A stretch of 64,000 nucleotides of DNA, from positions 186,001-250,000 of the forward strand of contig NZ_LN879455.1 in assembly GCF_001403615.1 (NCBI RefSeq), read 5' to 3'. Position numbers and translations under genes: made by a program. Of this stretch, positions 36,601-43,899 are shown piece by piece. The notes below the pieces were generated by a model, which was given only the letters and a program-made list of their open reading frames with translations, was not told the DNA's origin and ran no database searches. Numbering within the stretch: position 1 is the first letter of the stretch; each line of letters begins with the position of its first letter. Origin of the DNA: Desnuesiella massiliensis. Lineage in GTDB: Bacteria > Bacillota > Clostridia > Clostridiales > Clostridiaceae.

Positions 36601-37063
36601 GAATATTATAACTCTAGTATCTGAAGCACTTAAGGATTTTGGAGAAGAAAATAACTCCACATTATTACAGTTAGCTATTGACACTATTGAGAAGAATAAA
36701 AATGATAATTCTCAAGAAGCTATTAAAGCCTCTTCAGCTGTTCTGGAGCTTATGATTTCTAAAGTAGGAAGTCAAAATATTACAAAGGAAAAAGTAATTG
36801 ATTTGGTTAATTTAATGCCTGAAAGCAGCGAAAAGATAAGCTTGAAAAAACAATTAGGAGTGGAAACTGAAGAAGAGAAAAACACTGAAAATCCAGGGGA
36901 AAATACTGATCCAGGAGAAGGTAACAATAAAAATGACTATAATCAGGGAACCTTACCTAAGACAGGATCTGCAATAGATAATAGCACGCTAAAATTTATA
37001 GGACTATGCTTTATTTTAGCTGGAGGAGCTATTACTATTAAACCTAAGAAAAGGGCGATATAA
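33608..37063 (+). CDS. Sortase-anchored double beta-lactamase-family serine hydrolase
   Basis: 1151 residues with a Sec signal (about 1-29) and a C-terminal LPKTG (1116-1120), hydrophobic stretch and KPKKR tail, so it is cell-wall anchored. It is an internal duplication: beta module (about 45-130), beta-lactamase/AmpC-like domain (about 140-550), then a second beta module (about 585-675) and second domain (about 690-1020). Domain 1 has SxxK Ser222-Lys225 (LFDLASNTKM), YSD and HTGWTG. In domain 2 the same site reads GNGTE (Asn733, Glu736), so it should be inactive. Relatives include PBP4*/AmlB-type amidases and esterases. Control by a RAT shared with murP suggests muropeptide processing. Confidence 0.85.
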   Translation: MKKNFKIMASALAIAGLIVNSTVANTFAKEKVDGNLNFNTTSESLAVRYRSSFKGYKGSGQIYVKANGVRSADLYVNGNLIDISQALKNNEAIIDIGKYTIDGDNNIKVLNVLPRNSMLEVKALAPTITNGKPEENGFSTEKLKGLDNFIDSETKGIDPITGKNYISTGVLKGEFPGASIAIIKDGKLVKNTAYGHTKLWDKYEKVQNPEKVQLDTLFDLASNTKMYATNFALMKLVYEGKLNLDDKLQKYLPGYKDEPDAKFKGKDKITIRNLLHHNAGHAASVKFYDKDRAEGLFSVKKEDTVKLFDKVPLTYEVGTQVLYSDTDYMILGYIVELITGEALDEYVEKNIYKPLGLTRTCFNPLQKGFKKEEIAATERNGNTRDGSIMFEGVRDYVLQGEVHDEKAFYSMQGVSGHAGLFSTAKELAILCQVVLNGGSYGDITVFDRETLDEFIKPSYSGADWGLGWNIQDGNRTRNWMFSPYTYNTIGHTGWTGTLTNIDFENDMIVVLLTNQRNSPCPEGNFESAKYETGRYGSITTLAYEALLEDISSTAASNFEGITEPIDSKGSQTDPLFPDKSQSSRYHVNNKRGFYGFKGSGEIVVENQGATNAELYINGNKIDISSTLQENKKSQRIKIGKYTVDGVNALKVMNIQPKEGKINVRILYPEVMKLKAEDMKALSENFNRIDEVINSEVKFGMQGAALSVVRNGKLVKSNFYGSTIKNNTLFDLGNGTEIFSTNLAIAKLINDKLINYNDSIEKYLPGAHKDIKIKHLLEHTSGLPEKINSDANDPLTREQELDKLTSLVTDFKPGSKVRYSEYDSILLGCIMEKVTGMTQDKYVEENIYKPLGLKNTLYNPIAKGYDKENIISFNKDKFTINNLKGVSGHYGLYSNVNDLTVLSQAIINYGGYGGIKLFDKDTAAHFISPLDITSAQGLGFIRQGEFKNIDLLGAYGNSKVVGWKSDTGLSVVINPTEYTATIYMTNSSEKDRYVSSKGENIITLVSEALKDFGEENNSTLLQLAIDTIEKNKNDNSQEAIKASSAVLELMISKVGSQNITKEKVIDLVNLMPESSEKISLKKQLGVETEEEKNTENPGENTDPGEGNNKNDYNQGTLPKTGSAIDNSTLKFIGLCFILAGGAITIKPKKRAI

Positions 37064-37115
37064 TGTAAAAATTTATTGTGATTTTCTAATTTGTAATATA
37101 GTTTAATTTATAAAT

Positions 37116-37161
37116 AAAATAGGAAGGCTAGGCTAAATTTTTAGCTTAGCTTTCCTATTTT
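37116..37161 (+). terminator. Terminator after the LPXTG hydrolase gene
   Basis: AAAATAGGAAGGCTAGGCTA (from 37116) pairs with TTAGCTTAGCTTTCCTATTT (to 37161), about 20 bp with a tiny loop. Confidence 0.85.
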
Positions 37162-37168
37162 ATAGTGG

Positions 37169-37196
37169 TTGACATTGATATATGAATAAGTATAAA
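37169..37196 (+). promoter_or_regulatory. SigA-type promoter of uvrBA
   Basis: -35 TTGACA (37169-37174), 16-bp spacer, -10 TATAAA (37191-37196), 47 bp before the uvrB ATG. No clear LexA/DinR box (CGAAC-N4-GTTCG) is seen, although CGAACAGATGTTCA at 37207-37220 resembles GAAC-N4-GTTC and could be one. Confidence 0.55.
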
Positions 37197-37206
37197 ATAG
37201 TAATAT

Positions 37207-37220
37207 CGAACAGATGTTCA
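37207..37220. promoter_or_regulatory. LexA (DinR) operator-like site before uvrB
   Basis: CGAACAGATGTTCA follows the Gram-positive SOS box pattern CGAAC-N4-GTTCG with one mismatch at the last base. It lies just after the -10 box of the uvrB promoter and 24 bp before the start, a normal place for LexA repression of uvrBA. Confidence 0.6.
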
Positions 37221-37243
37221 AAAGTGGTATTGGAGATGATAAG

Positions 37244-39223
37244 ATGGGAGAATTTAAAATAATCTCAAAATTTAAGCCTACAGGAGACCAACCTCAGGCT
37301 ATTGATAGTATAGTAAATTCTATAAAGGATGGAGACAGATTTCAAACTTTGCTAGGGGTAACGGGCTCTGGTAAGACCTTCACCATGGCCAATATAATAG
37401 AAAGGCTTCAAAGGCCAACTTTGATATTAGCTCATAATAAAACCTTAGCAGCTCAGTTATGCTCAGAGTTTAGAGAGTTCTTTCCAGAGAACTGCGTAGA
37501 GTACTTTGTTTCTTACTATGACTATTATCAACCAGAAGCCTATGTACCTCAAACAGATACTTACATAGAAAAGGATGCTTCTATAAATGATGAAATAGAT
37601 AAGCTAAGGCACTCCGCCACCTCAGCTTTATTAGAGAGAAGAGATGTGGTAATAGTGGCTTCAGTTTCTTGTATTTATGGACTCGGTAATCCGGAGGAGT
37701 ATAAAAAGTTAACCGTATCTTTAAGACAGGGTATGGTTAAGGATAGAGATGAAATCATTAAAAAGCTTGTGGAAATACAGTATGAAAGAAATGAAATAGA
37801 TTTTTCAAGAGGAACCTTTAGAGTAAGAGGGGATGTATTAGATATCATTCCAGCCTCTGAGAGCAGTAAGGGTATAAGAGTAGAATTTTTTGGAGATGAG
37901 ATAGATAGAATAAGAGAATTCGATGTACTTACAGGAAATATTATTGGTGAAAGAAATCATGTGTCCATATTCCCAGCCTCTCACTTTGCTACCTCTAGGG
38001 ATAAGCTAGAAATAGCTATAAAGAGTATAGAGGAAGAGCTAGAGTTTAGATTAAGAGAGCTAACAGCCCAAGGAAAGTTGTTAGAAGCCCAAAGGCTTAA
38101 ACAAAGAACTAATTTTGATTTAGAGATGATAAGGGAAATGGGTTATTGTAGCGGCATAGAGAACTATTCAAGAATATTAGACGGAAGAGGGCCTGGAACC
38201 CCTCCACAAACCCTTATTGACTATTTTCCAGAGGACTTCCTGTTATTCATCGATGAAAGCCATGTAACCTTGCCACAGGTAAGAGCTATGTACGCAGGAG
38301 ATAGATCAAGAAAGGATACGCTGGTAGAATATGGATTTAGACTTCCTTCTGCCTATGATAATAGACCTCTTAAGTTCGAAGAGTTTGAAAAAAAGATCAA
38401 TCAATCTTTATTTGTAAGTGCTACTCCAGCAGCCTATGAGCTAGATCACTCAAATAATGTGGCAGAGCAGATAATTAGACCTACAGGTCTATTAGACCCA
38501 GAAATCATAGTAAAGCCTGTTACGGGACAGATAGATGATTTGTATAGTGAAATAAATAATACTATTAAAAAGGGTTTTAGAGTTTTAGTGACCACCCTTA
38601 CTAAAAGAATGGCAGAGGACTTAACAAAGTACTTAAAGGAACTTAATGTTAAAACTACTTATCTTCATTCAGATATAGATACCATAGAAAGAATGAAAAT
38701 CATAAGGGATCTTAGAAAAGGTGAATTTGATGTATTGGTAGGTATAAACCTTTTAAGAGAGGGTTTAGATATACCAGAAGTGGCTTTAGTGGCAATTTTA
38801 GATGCGGATAAGGAAGGATTTTTGCGTTCAGAAACCTCATTAATTCAGACCATAGGAAGGGCAGCAAGAAATTCTGAAAGCAAGGTAATAATGTATGCAG
38901 ATAACATGACTAGATCTATGAATAAGGCAATAGGTGAAACTAATAGAAGAAGAGGTATTCAGACTGAATATAATGAAAAGCATGGTATAGTACCAACTAC
39001 AGTAATGAAAGACATAAGAGAGGTTATAGAAGCCACTAAGATAGCTGAGACAGAAGCTGAATATAATAGCCTAGAAGAGGCAATAAAAGAAGATAGAAAT
39101 AAAATTGAAGAAATTATAGCTAAGTATGAAGTGGAAATGAAGGAAGTTGCTAAAGCACTTCAGTTTGAAAGGGCAGCAGAGCTTAGAGATTTAATTGCAA
39201 AGCTGAAGAAAAAACTTAAATAA
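37244..39223 (+). CDS. uvrB: Excinuclease ABC subunit B
   Basis: 659 residues, the usual length. ATG 37244 follows GGAGAT; upstream in-frame 37214 would add an unconserved leader through the operator. Walker A is GVTGSGKTFT, the beta-hairpin region YYDYYQPEAYVP inserts at lesions, DE-box FIDESHVT, motif VI QTIGRAARN, and the UVR domain at the C-terminus (MKEVAKALQFERAAELRD) binds UvrC. It is the damage-verification helicase of nucleotide excision repair. uvrA follows in the same operon; uvrC lies at 45389. Confidence 0.98.
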   Translation: MGEFKIISKFKPTGDQPQAIDSIVNSIKDGDRFQTLLGVTGSGKTFTMANIIERLQRPTLILAHNKTLAAQLCSEFREFFPENCVEYFVSYYDYYQPEAYVPQTDTYIEKDASINDEIDKLRHSATSALLERRDVVIVASVSCIYGLGNPEEYKKLTVSLRQGMVKDRDEIIKKLVEIQYERNEIDFSRGTFRVRGDVLDIIPASESSKGIRVEFFGDEIDRIREFDVLTGNIIGERNHVSIFPASHFATSRDKLEIAIKSIEEELEFRLRELTAQGKLLEAQRLKQRTNFDLEMIREMGYCSGIENYSRILDGRGPGTPPQTLIDYFPEDFLLFIDESHVTLPQVRAMYAGDRSRKDTLVEYGFRLPSAYDNRPLKFEEFEKKINQSLFVSATPAAYELDHSNNVAEQIIRPTGLLDPEIIVKPVTGQIDDLYSEINNTIKKGFRVLVTTLTKRMAEDLTKYLKELNVKTTYLHSDIDTIERMKIIRDLRKGEFDVLVGINLLREGLDIPEVALVAILDADKEGFLRSETSLIQTIGRAARNSESKVIMYADNMTRSMNKAIGETNRRRGIQTEYNEKHGIVPTTVMKDIREVIEATKIAETEAEYNSLEEAIKEDRNKIEEIIAKYEVEMKEVAKALQFERAAELRDLIAKLKKKLK

Positions 39224-39261
39224 CTTATGCTGATTTTTTGAAAAATGGAGGAGAGCATCAC

Positions 39262-42084
39262 ATGAGGGATAAAATAGTAATTAAAGGAGCAAAGGTACAT
39301 AATTTAAAAAATGTAACCCTTGAAATACCTAGAGATAAATTAGTTGTATTCACTGGACTTTCAGGTTCTGGTAAGTCTTCCTTGGCTTTTGATACCCTAT
39401 ATGCGGAAGGGCAAAGAAGATATGTAGAATCCCTTTCAGCCTATGCAAGACAATTCTTAGGTCAAATGGATAAGCCGGATGTGGAATATATAGAAGGATT
39501 ATCACCTGCTATATCCATAGATCAGAAAACCACCAGCAGAAATCCAAGATCTACAGTGGGAACTGTAACAGAGATTTATGATTATCTAAGATTGTTATAT
39601 GCTAGAATCGGAGTACCTCATTGTCCTAAGTGTGGAAAAGAGATCACTCAACAATCCATAGACCAGATGGTGGATAAAATAATGGAACTGCCAGAGAGAA
39701 CCAAGATACAGATACTGTCTCCTATTGTGAGAGGTCGTAAGGGAGAGCACGAGAAAGTATTAGATAATATAAAGAAAAATGGTTTTGTAAGAGCTAGAAT
39801 TGATGGTAATATGGTAGAGCTTACAGAAGATGAGATTAAACTAGAAAAGAATATTAAGCATACCATAGAGGCTGTGGTAGATAGATTGGTTATAAAAGAG
39901 GATATCAAAAGCAGATTATCAGACTCTATAGAGACAGCATTAAAGCTGGCAGAGGGGCTTGTAATTGTCGATGTTATTGGAAAAGAAGAAATACTATTTA
40001 GTGAAAAATTTGCTTGTGCAGAATGCGGCATAAGTATAGATGACTTAGCGCCAAGGATGTTTTCTTTTAACTCTCCCTTTGGAAAATGCGATCATTGTGA
40101 TGGATTAGGCACCTTAATGGAAATAGATGAGGATTTAGTAATACCAGATAGAAATAAGAGCATTTTAGAAGGAGCTATAGCTCCTTGGGGAGAAGGAAGG
40201 TTAAAGGAAGACTCTTGGACTTATAGTGTACTTCAAGCTTTAACAGAGAAATTTAAGTTTTCTCTTGATACACCTATTAAGGATTTACCTGAAGAGGTAG
40301 TTCAAGTACTTTTATATGGAATGAAGGGGGAAAAACTAAAGGTACATTATAAAAAAGAGTTTTCTACAGGAGAGTTTAATCATAGCTTTGAAGGAGAAAT
40401 AAACTCTTTAAAGAGAAGATATAGGGAGACTAACTCAGATTATATAAAGGCAGAAATTGAGCAGTACATGAGTGATAACCCTTGCCCTAAGTGTAAGGGT
40501 GCTAGGTTAAAGCCGGAAACTCTAGCTGTAACTGTAGGGGAAAAGAACATATATGAGTTCTGTAAGATGTCTATAAAAGATGAATTAGACTTTATAGAAT
40601 CCCTAGAGCTATCAGACAAAAATAAGATAATAAGCAATCAGATAGTAAAAGAGATATGCAGCAGATTGAAATTTTTAATAGATGTAGGATTACAATATTT
40701 AAACTTATCTAGAAATGCTGGTACCTTATCAGGAGGGGAGTCTCAGAGAATAAGATTAGCTACACAAATAGGCTCTAGCTTAGTAGGTGTACTATATATT
40801 CTTGATGAACCAAGCATCGGGCTTCATCAAAGGGATAATGATAGATTAATAGCTACATTAAAGCATCTAAGAGATTTAGGAAACACTTTGGTAGTGGTAG
40901 AACATGATGAAGACACCATAAGAGAAGCAGATTTTGTGGTAGATATCGGTCCTGGAGCTGGAGAACATGGAGGGAATATAGTAGCAGCAGGTACTTTGGA
41001 TGAGATAAAAGCTTGCCCAGATTCCATAACGGCACAATACCTGACAGGTAAAAAGTATATTGCTGTACCAGAAGAGAGAAGAAAAGGAAACGGACAATTT
41101 ATTAAAATAAAAGGAGCAAAAGAAAATAATTTAAAGAATGTTAATATAGATATACCTCTTGGAACATTAACCTTGGTAACAGGAGTTTCGGGCTCAGGAA
41201 AGAGTACATTAATAAATGAAATACTATATAAAGGGTTAAATAAGATAGTTAATAATGCTAAGACCTATCCAGGAGCGCATAAAGAGATATTAGGAGCAGA
41301 AAATATCGATAAAATTATAGATATAGATCAAAGTCCTATAGGAAGAACTCCTAGGTCAAACCCAGCTACTTATACCGGAGTTTTTGATATTATAAGAGAA
41401 GTATTTGCTAATACTCAAGAATCAAAAATGAGAGGGTATAAACCAGGAAGATTTAGCTTTAACGTAAAGGGCGGACGTTGTGAATCCTGCAGCGGAGATG
41501 GAATCATAAAAATAGAGATGCAATTTTTATCTGATGTTTACGTACCTTGTGAAGTATGTAAAGGAAAAAGATATAATAGAGAGACTCTTGAAGTTAAATA
41601 TAAGGGTAAAAGCATTGATGATTTATTAAATATGACTGTGGAGGAAGCCTTAGAATTCTTTGAAAATATACCTAGAATTAAAAACAAAATGCAAACCTTA
41701 AAGGATGTAGGCTTAGGTTATATTAGATTAGGTCAACCTTCCACTCAACTTTCAGGAGGAGAGGCTCAAAGAATTAAATTGGCTTATGAGTTATCAAAGA
41801 GAAGCACAGGAAAAACCTTATATATATTGGATGAGCCTACTACAGGCTTGCATATAGATGACGTAAGCAGGTTAGTAGAAATCCTTCAAAGGTTAGTTGA
41901 AGCTGGTAATACCGTAGTAGTAATAGAGCATAATTTAGACGTTATAAAGTGTGCAGACCAAATAATAGACTTAGGGCCAGAAGGGGGAGCCAATGGAGGT
42001 ACTATATTAGCTAAGGGTACCCCAGAGGATATATGCAAAAATGAAGCTTCCTACACAGGACAATATCTAAAAAAAGTGTTATAA
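39262..42084 (+). CDS. uvrA: Excinuclease ABC subunit A
   Basis: 940 residues. Two ABC ATPase modules with Walker A GLSGSGKSS and GVSGSGKST, signatures LSGGESQR and LSGGEAQR, Walker B LYILDEP twice. Zn-binding CPKCGKE..., CAECG...CDHCDG and CESCSGDG...CEVCKGKR are visible. It recognises DNA damage and loads UvrB. ATG 39262 with GGAGGAGAG upstream; 39238 lacks a site. It is 38 bp after uvrB. Confidence 0.98.
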   Translation: MRDKIVIKGAKVHNLKNVTLEIPRDKLVVFTGLSGSGKSSLAFDTLYAEGQRRYVESLSAYARQFLGQMDKPDVEYIEGLSPAISIDQKTTSRNPRSTVGTVTEIYDYLRLLYARIGVPHCPKCGKEITQQSIDQMVDKIMELPERTKIQILSPIVRGRKGEHEKVLDNIKKNGFVRARIDGNMVELTEDEIKLEKNIKHTIEAVVDRLVIKEDIKSRLSDSIETALKLAEGLVIVDVIGKEEILFSEKFACAECGISIDDLAPRMFSFNSPFGKCDHCDGLGTLMEIDEDLVIPDRNKSILEGAIAPWGEGRLKEDSWTYSVLQALTEKFKFSLDTPIKDLPEEVVQVLLYGMKGEKLKVHYKKEFSTGEFNHSFEGEINSLKRRYRETNSDYIKAEIEQYMSDNPCPKCKGARLKPETLAVTVGEKNIYEFCKMSIKDELDFIESLELSDKNKIISNQIVKEICSRLKFLIDVGLQYLNLSRNAGTLSGGESQRIRLATQIGSSLVGVLYILDEPSIGLHQRDNDRLIATLKHLRDLGNTLVVVEHDEDTIREADFVVDIGPGAGEHGGNIVAAGTLDEIKACPDSITAQYLTGKKYIAVPEERRKGNGQFIKIKGAKENNLKNVNIDIPLGTLTLVTGVSGSGKSTLINEILYKGLNKIVNNAKTYPGAHKEILGAENIDKIIDIDQSPIGRTPRSNPATYTGVFDIIREVFANTQESKMRGYKPGRFSFNVKGGRCESCSGDGIIKIEMQFLSDVYVPCEVCKGKRYNRETLEVKYKGKSIDDLLNMTVEEALEFFENIPRIKNKMQTLKDVGLGYIRLGQPSTQLSGGEAQRIKLAYELSKRSTGKTLYILDEPTTGLHIDDVSRLVEILQRLVEAGNTVVVIEHNLDVIKCADQIIDLGPEGGANGGTILAKGTPEDICKNEASYTGQYLKKVL

Positions 42085-42103
42085 TTTTATAAGAATAAAC
42101 TAT

Positions 42104-42140
42104 AAAACCATGATTCAAAATATATAAGAATCATGGTTTT
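42104..42140 (+). terminator. Terminator after uvrA
   Basis: AAAACCATGATTC (42104-42116) pairs with GAATCATGGTTTT (42128-42140); a further TTTTTT run lies 15 bp on. Confidence 0.75.
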
Positions 42141-42233
42141 AAAAATATAGAATTTTTTATTACATACTATCGTAAATATTAATGTATTAGAGTTTTTACA
42201 ATTTACATATAAAAATAAAAAAGAGGTGTGTTT

Positions 42234-42668
42234 ATGGGCTTTAATAAATTCTTCAGCATTATATTTGCAATAATTTTTATAGTAATACTTTACTTAATAA
42301 TTATCTATGCACTAAAAATAATGTATAAGGATGTACAAAACGGCGGAAAGAAAAAATCTATTAAAAAGTCATTAGGACTAGAGGTTTTGGAAGCTGGAGA
42401 GAATAAAAACCTAAAAAGAGGTTCTGTGATACCTATAAGAGGAATAGTATCTTTGGGAAGAAAGGAAGATAATACCTTAATTCTTATGGATCAATATGTG
42501 TCTGGTCACCATGTGAAGATATATGCAAAAAATGAAAGATACGTAGTAGAAGATTTAAGTAGTACCAATGGCACCATACTTAACGGCGAAAGGATAAACG
42601 GAAAAATGTTTATAGAGCCAGGAGATGAAATACAGATTGGAAGCTTAGTGCTTGTGGTAATAGGCTAG
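42234..42668 (+). CDS. Membrane-anchored FHA-domain protein
   Basis: 144 residues. One N-terminal span (about 6-27), then a cytoplasmic FHA domain (about 60-144) with the phosphothreonine-binding signature GRKEDNTLILMDQYVSGHH and STNGTILNGERI. ATG 42234 after AAGAGG. FHA domains read Ser/Thr kinase (PrkC/PknB) signals. It heads a three-gene unit with RodA/FtsW and a class B PBP, reminiscent of the actinobacterial fhaB-rodA-pbpA cluster, so it probably ties elongation or spore-wall synthesis to phosphorylation. Confidence 0.88.
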   Translation: MGFNKFFSIIFAIIFIVILYLIIIYALKIMYKDVQNGGKKKSIKKSLGLEVLEAGENKNLKRGSVIPIRGIVSLGRKEDNTLILMDQYVSGHHVKIYAKNERYVVEDLSSTNGTILNGERINGKMFIEPGDEIQIGSLVLVVIG

Positions 42669-42694
42669 AAGGCAATTCACAAAGGGGTGAAATT

Positions 42695-43897
42695 ATGAAT
42701 AGCACTTTAAAACAAGAGAGAATATTATTATTTTTTACATACTTATTATGTATAGCTTTTTTTACTAACCTTGCTTTATTAAAGCAACCTTATGATAAGG
42801 GTGCTATTATTATGGCGGTGGTATTTTGTATTTTAGTGGGTTATGCTCATTTTGTAGTGAGAAAGTTTTTTTCCGACGGGGATAAGTTTATATTAATTTT
42901 TTCCTGTATACTTTCTTTAATAGGTATTGTAATCTTATATAGACTGGAGCCTTCAACAGCAATAAAGCAGATAATCTGGTTTATTATAGGCATGGCTGGA
43001 TATATAGTAATGGTAGTAGTGCTGCCTGATTTAAAAAGCTTTGGTAAATATAAATATATGTACATGATTGGTACTTTAATATTTATGGCTATGGCTACTC
43101 TTATAGGAGTAGAGAGATATGGGGCGAAGAACTGGGTTCAGTTAGGCCCCGTAGGCTTTCAGCCTTCGGAATTTGGAAAGCTATTTTTAGTAGCTTATTT
43201 AGCTTCTAGTCTTAAAGATTACAAAAGCTTTAAGAACTTAATAGAGCCTGCAGTAATAGTGATGATATCCTTAGGGTTTATGATGCTTCAAAGGGATTTA
43301 GGCTCAGCGCTTATATTCTTTGGAATTTCTGTAACCATGCTTTATATAGCTACTTCAAAATTGAAATATGTAATAGTAAGCTTTGTATTATCAGCTTTTG
43401 GAGCTATAGCTAGCTATAATATGTTTTACCATATAAGAAAAAGGGTTATGATATGGCAGGATCCTTGGAAATATGCTAGTAATGAAAGTTACCAGATAAT
43501 CCAAGGCTTTTACGCTATTTCCTCAGGAGGACTTTTAGGGAGCGGGCTAGGTCTAGGACATCCAGATTTAGTACCTGTTAGGACGACGGATTTTATATTT
43601 GCTGCTATTTGTGAGGAGCTAGGAATAGTAATGGGCTTTGGTATTATAATAATATATTTCTTGCTGTTCTACAGATGTATGAGAGCGGCTATATACGTGG
43701 AGGATAGGTTTTCGCAACTAATGTCCGTAGGGTATAGCGCCATGATTGCTAGCCAGGTCCTAGTTATTATAGGAGGGGTTATGAATATAATACCACTGAC
43801 TGGTATAACCTTACCTTTAGTAAGCTATGGTGGAAGTTCTATGTTAACAACCTTCTTTGCTTTAGGTATTATTCAAAAGATATCCGAGGAGGGTTAA
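42695..43897 (+). CDS. SEDS peptidoglycan polymerase (RodA/FtsW/SpoVE family)
   Basis: 400 residues with ten membrane spans. Conserved SEDS segments: GAKNWVQLGPVGFQPSEFGKL, QRDLGSALIF, YQIIQGFYAISSGGLLGSGLG, PVRTTDFIFAAICEELG and PLVSYGGSSMLTTFFALG. SEDS proteins polymerise glycan strands from lipid II together with a class B PBP; that PBP is the next gene, 2 bp away. Which branch (elongation, division or spore cortex) cannot be decided from the sequence alone. GTG-like upstream site AAAGGGGTG supports ATG 42695. Confidence 0.93.
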   Translation: MNSTLKQERILLFFTYLLCIAFFTNLALLKQPYDKGAIIMAVVFCILVGYAHFVVRKFFSDGDKFILIFSCILSLIGIVILYRLEPSTAIKQIIWFIIGMAGYIVMVVVLPDLKSFGKYKYMYMIGTLIFMAMATLIGVERYGAKNWVQLGPVGFQPSEFGKLFLVAYLASSLKDYKSFKNLIEPAVIVMISLGFMMLQRDLGSALIFFGISVTMLYIATSKLKYVIVSFVLSAFGAIASYNMFYHIRKRVMIWQDPWKYASNESYQIIQGFYAISSGGLLGSGLGLGHPDLVPVRTTDFIFAAICEELGIVMGFGIIIIYFLLFYRCMRAAIYVEDRFSQLMSVGYSAMIASQVLVIIGGVMNIIPLTGITLPLVSYGGSSMLTTFFALGIIQKISEEG

Positions 43898-43899
43898 AA

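Noticed and set aside
39648..40031. 127-codon minus-strand ORF inside uvrA
   Set aside because: Antisense shadow of a conserved gene with low-complexity Ser/Ile-rich translation.
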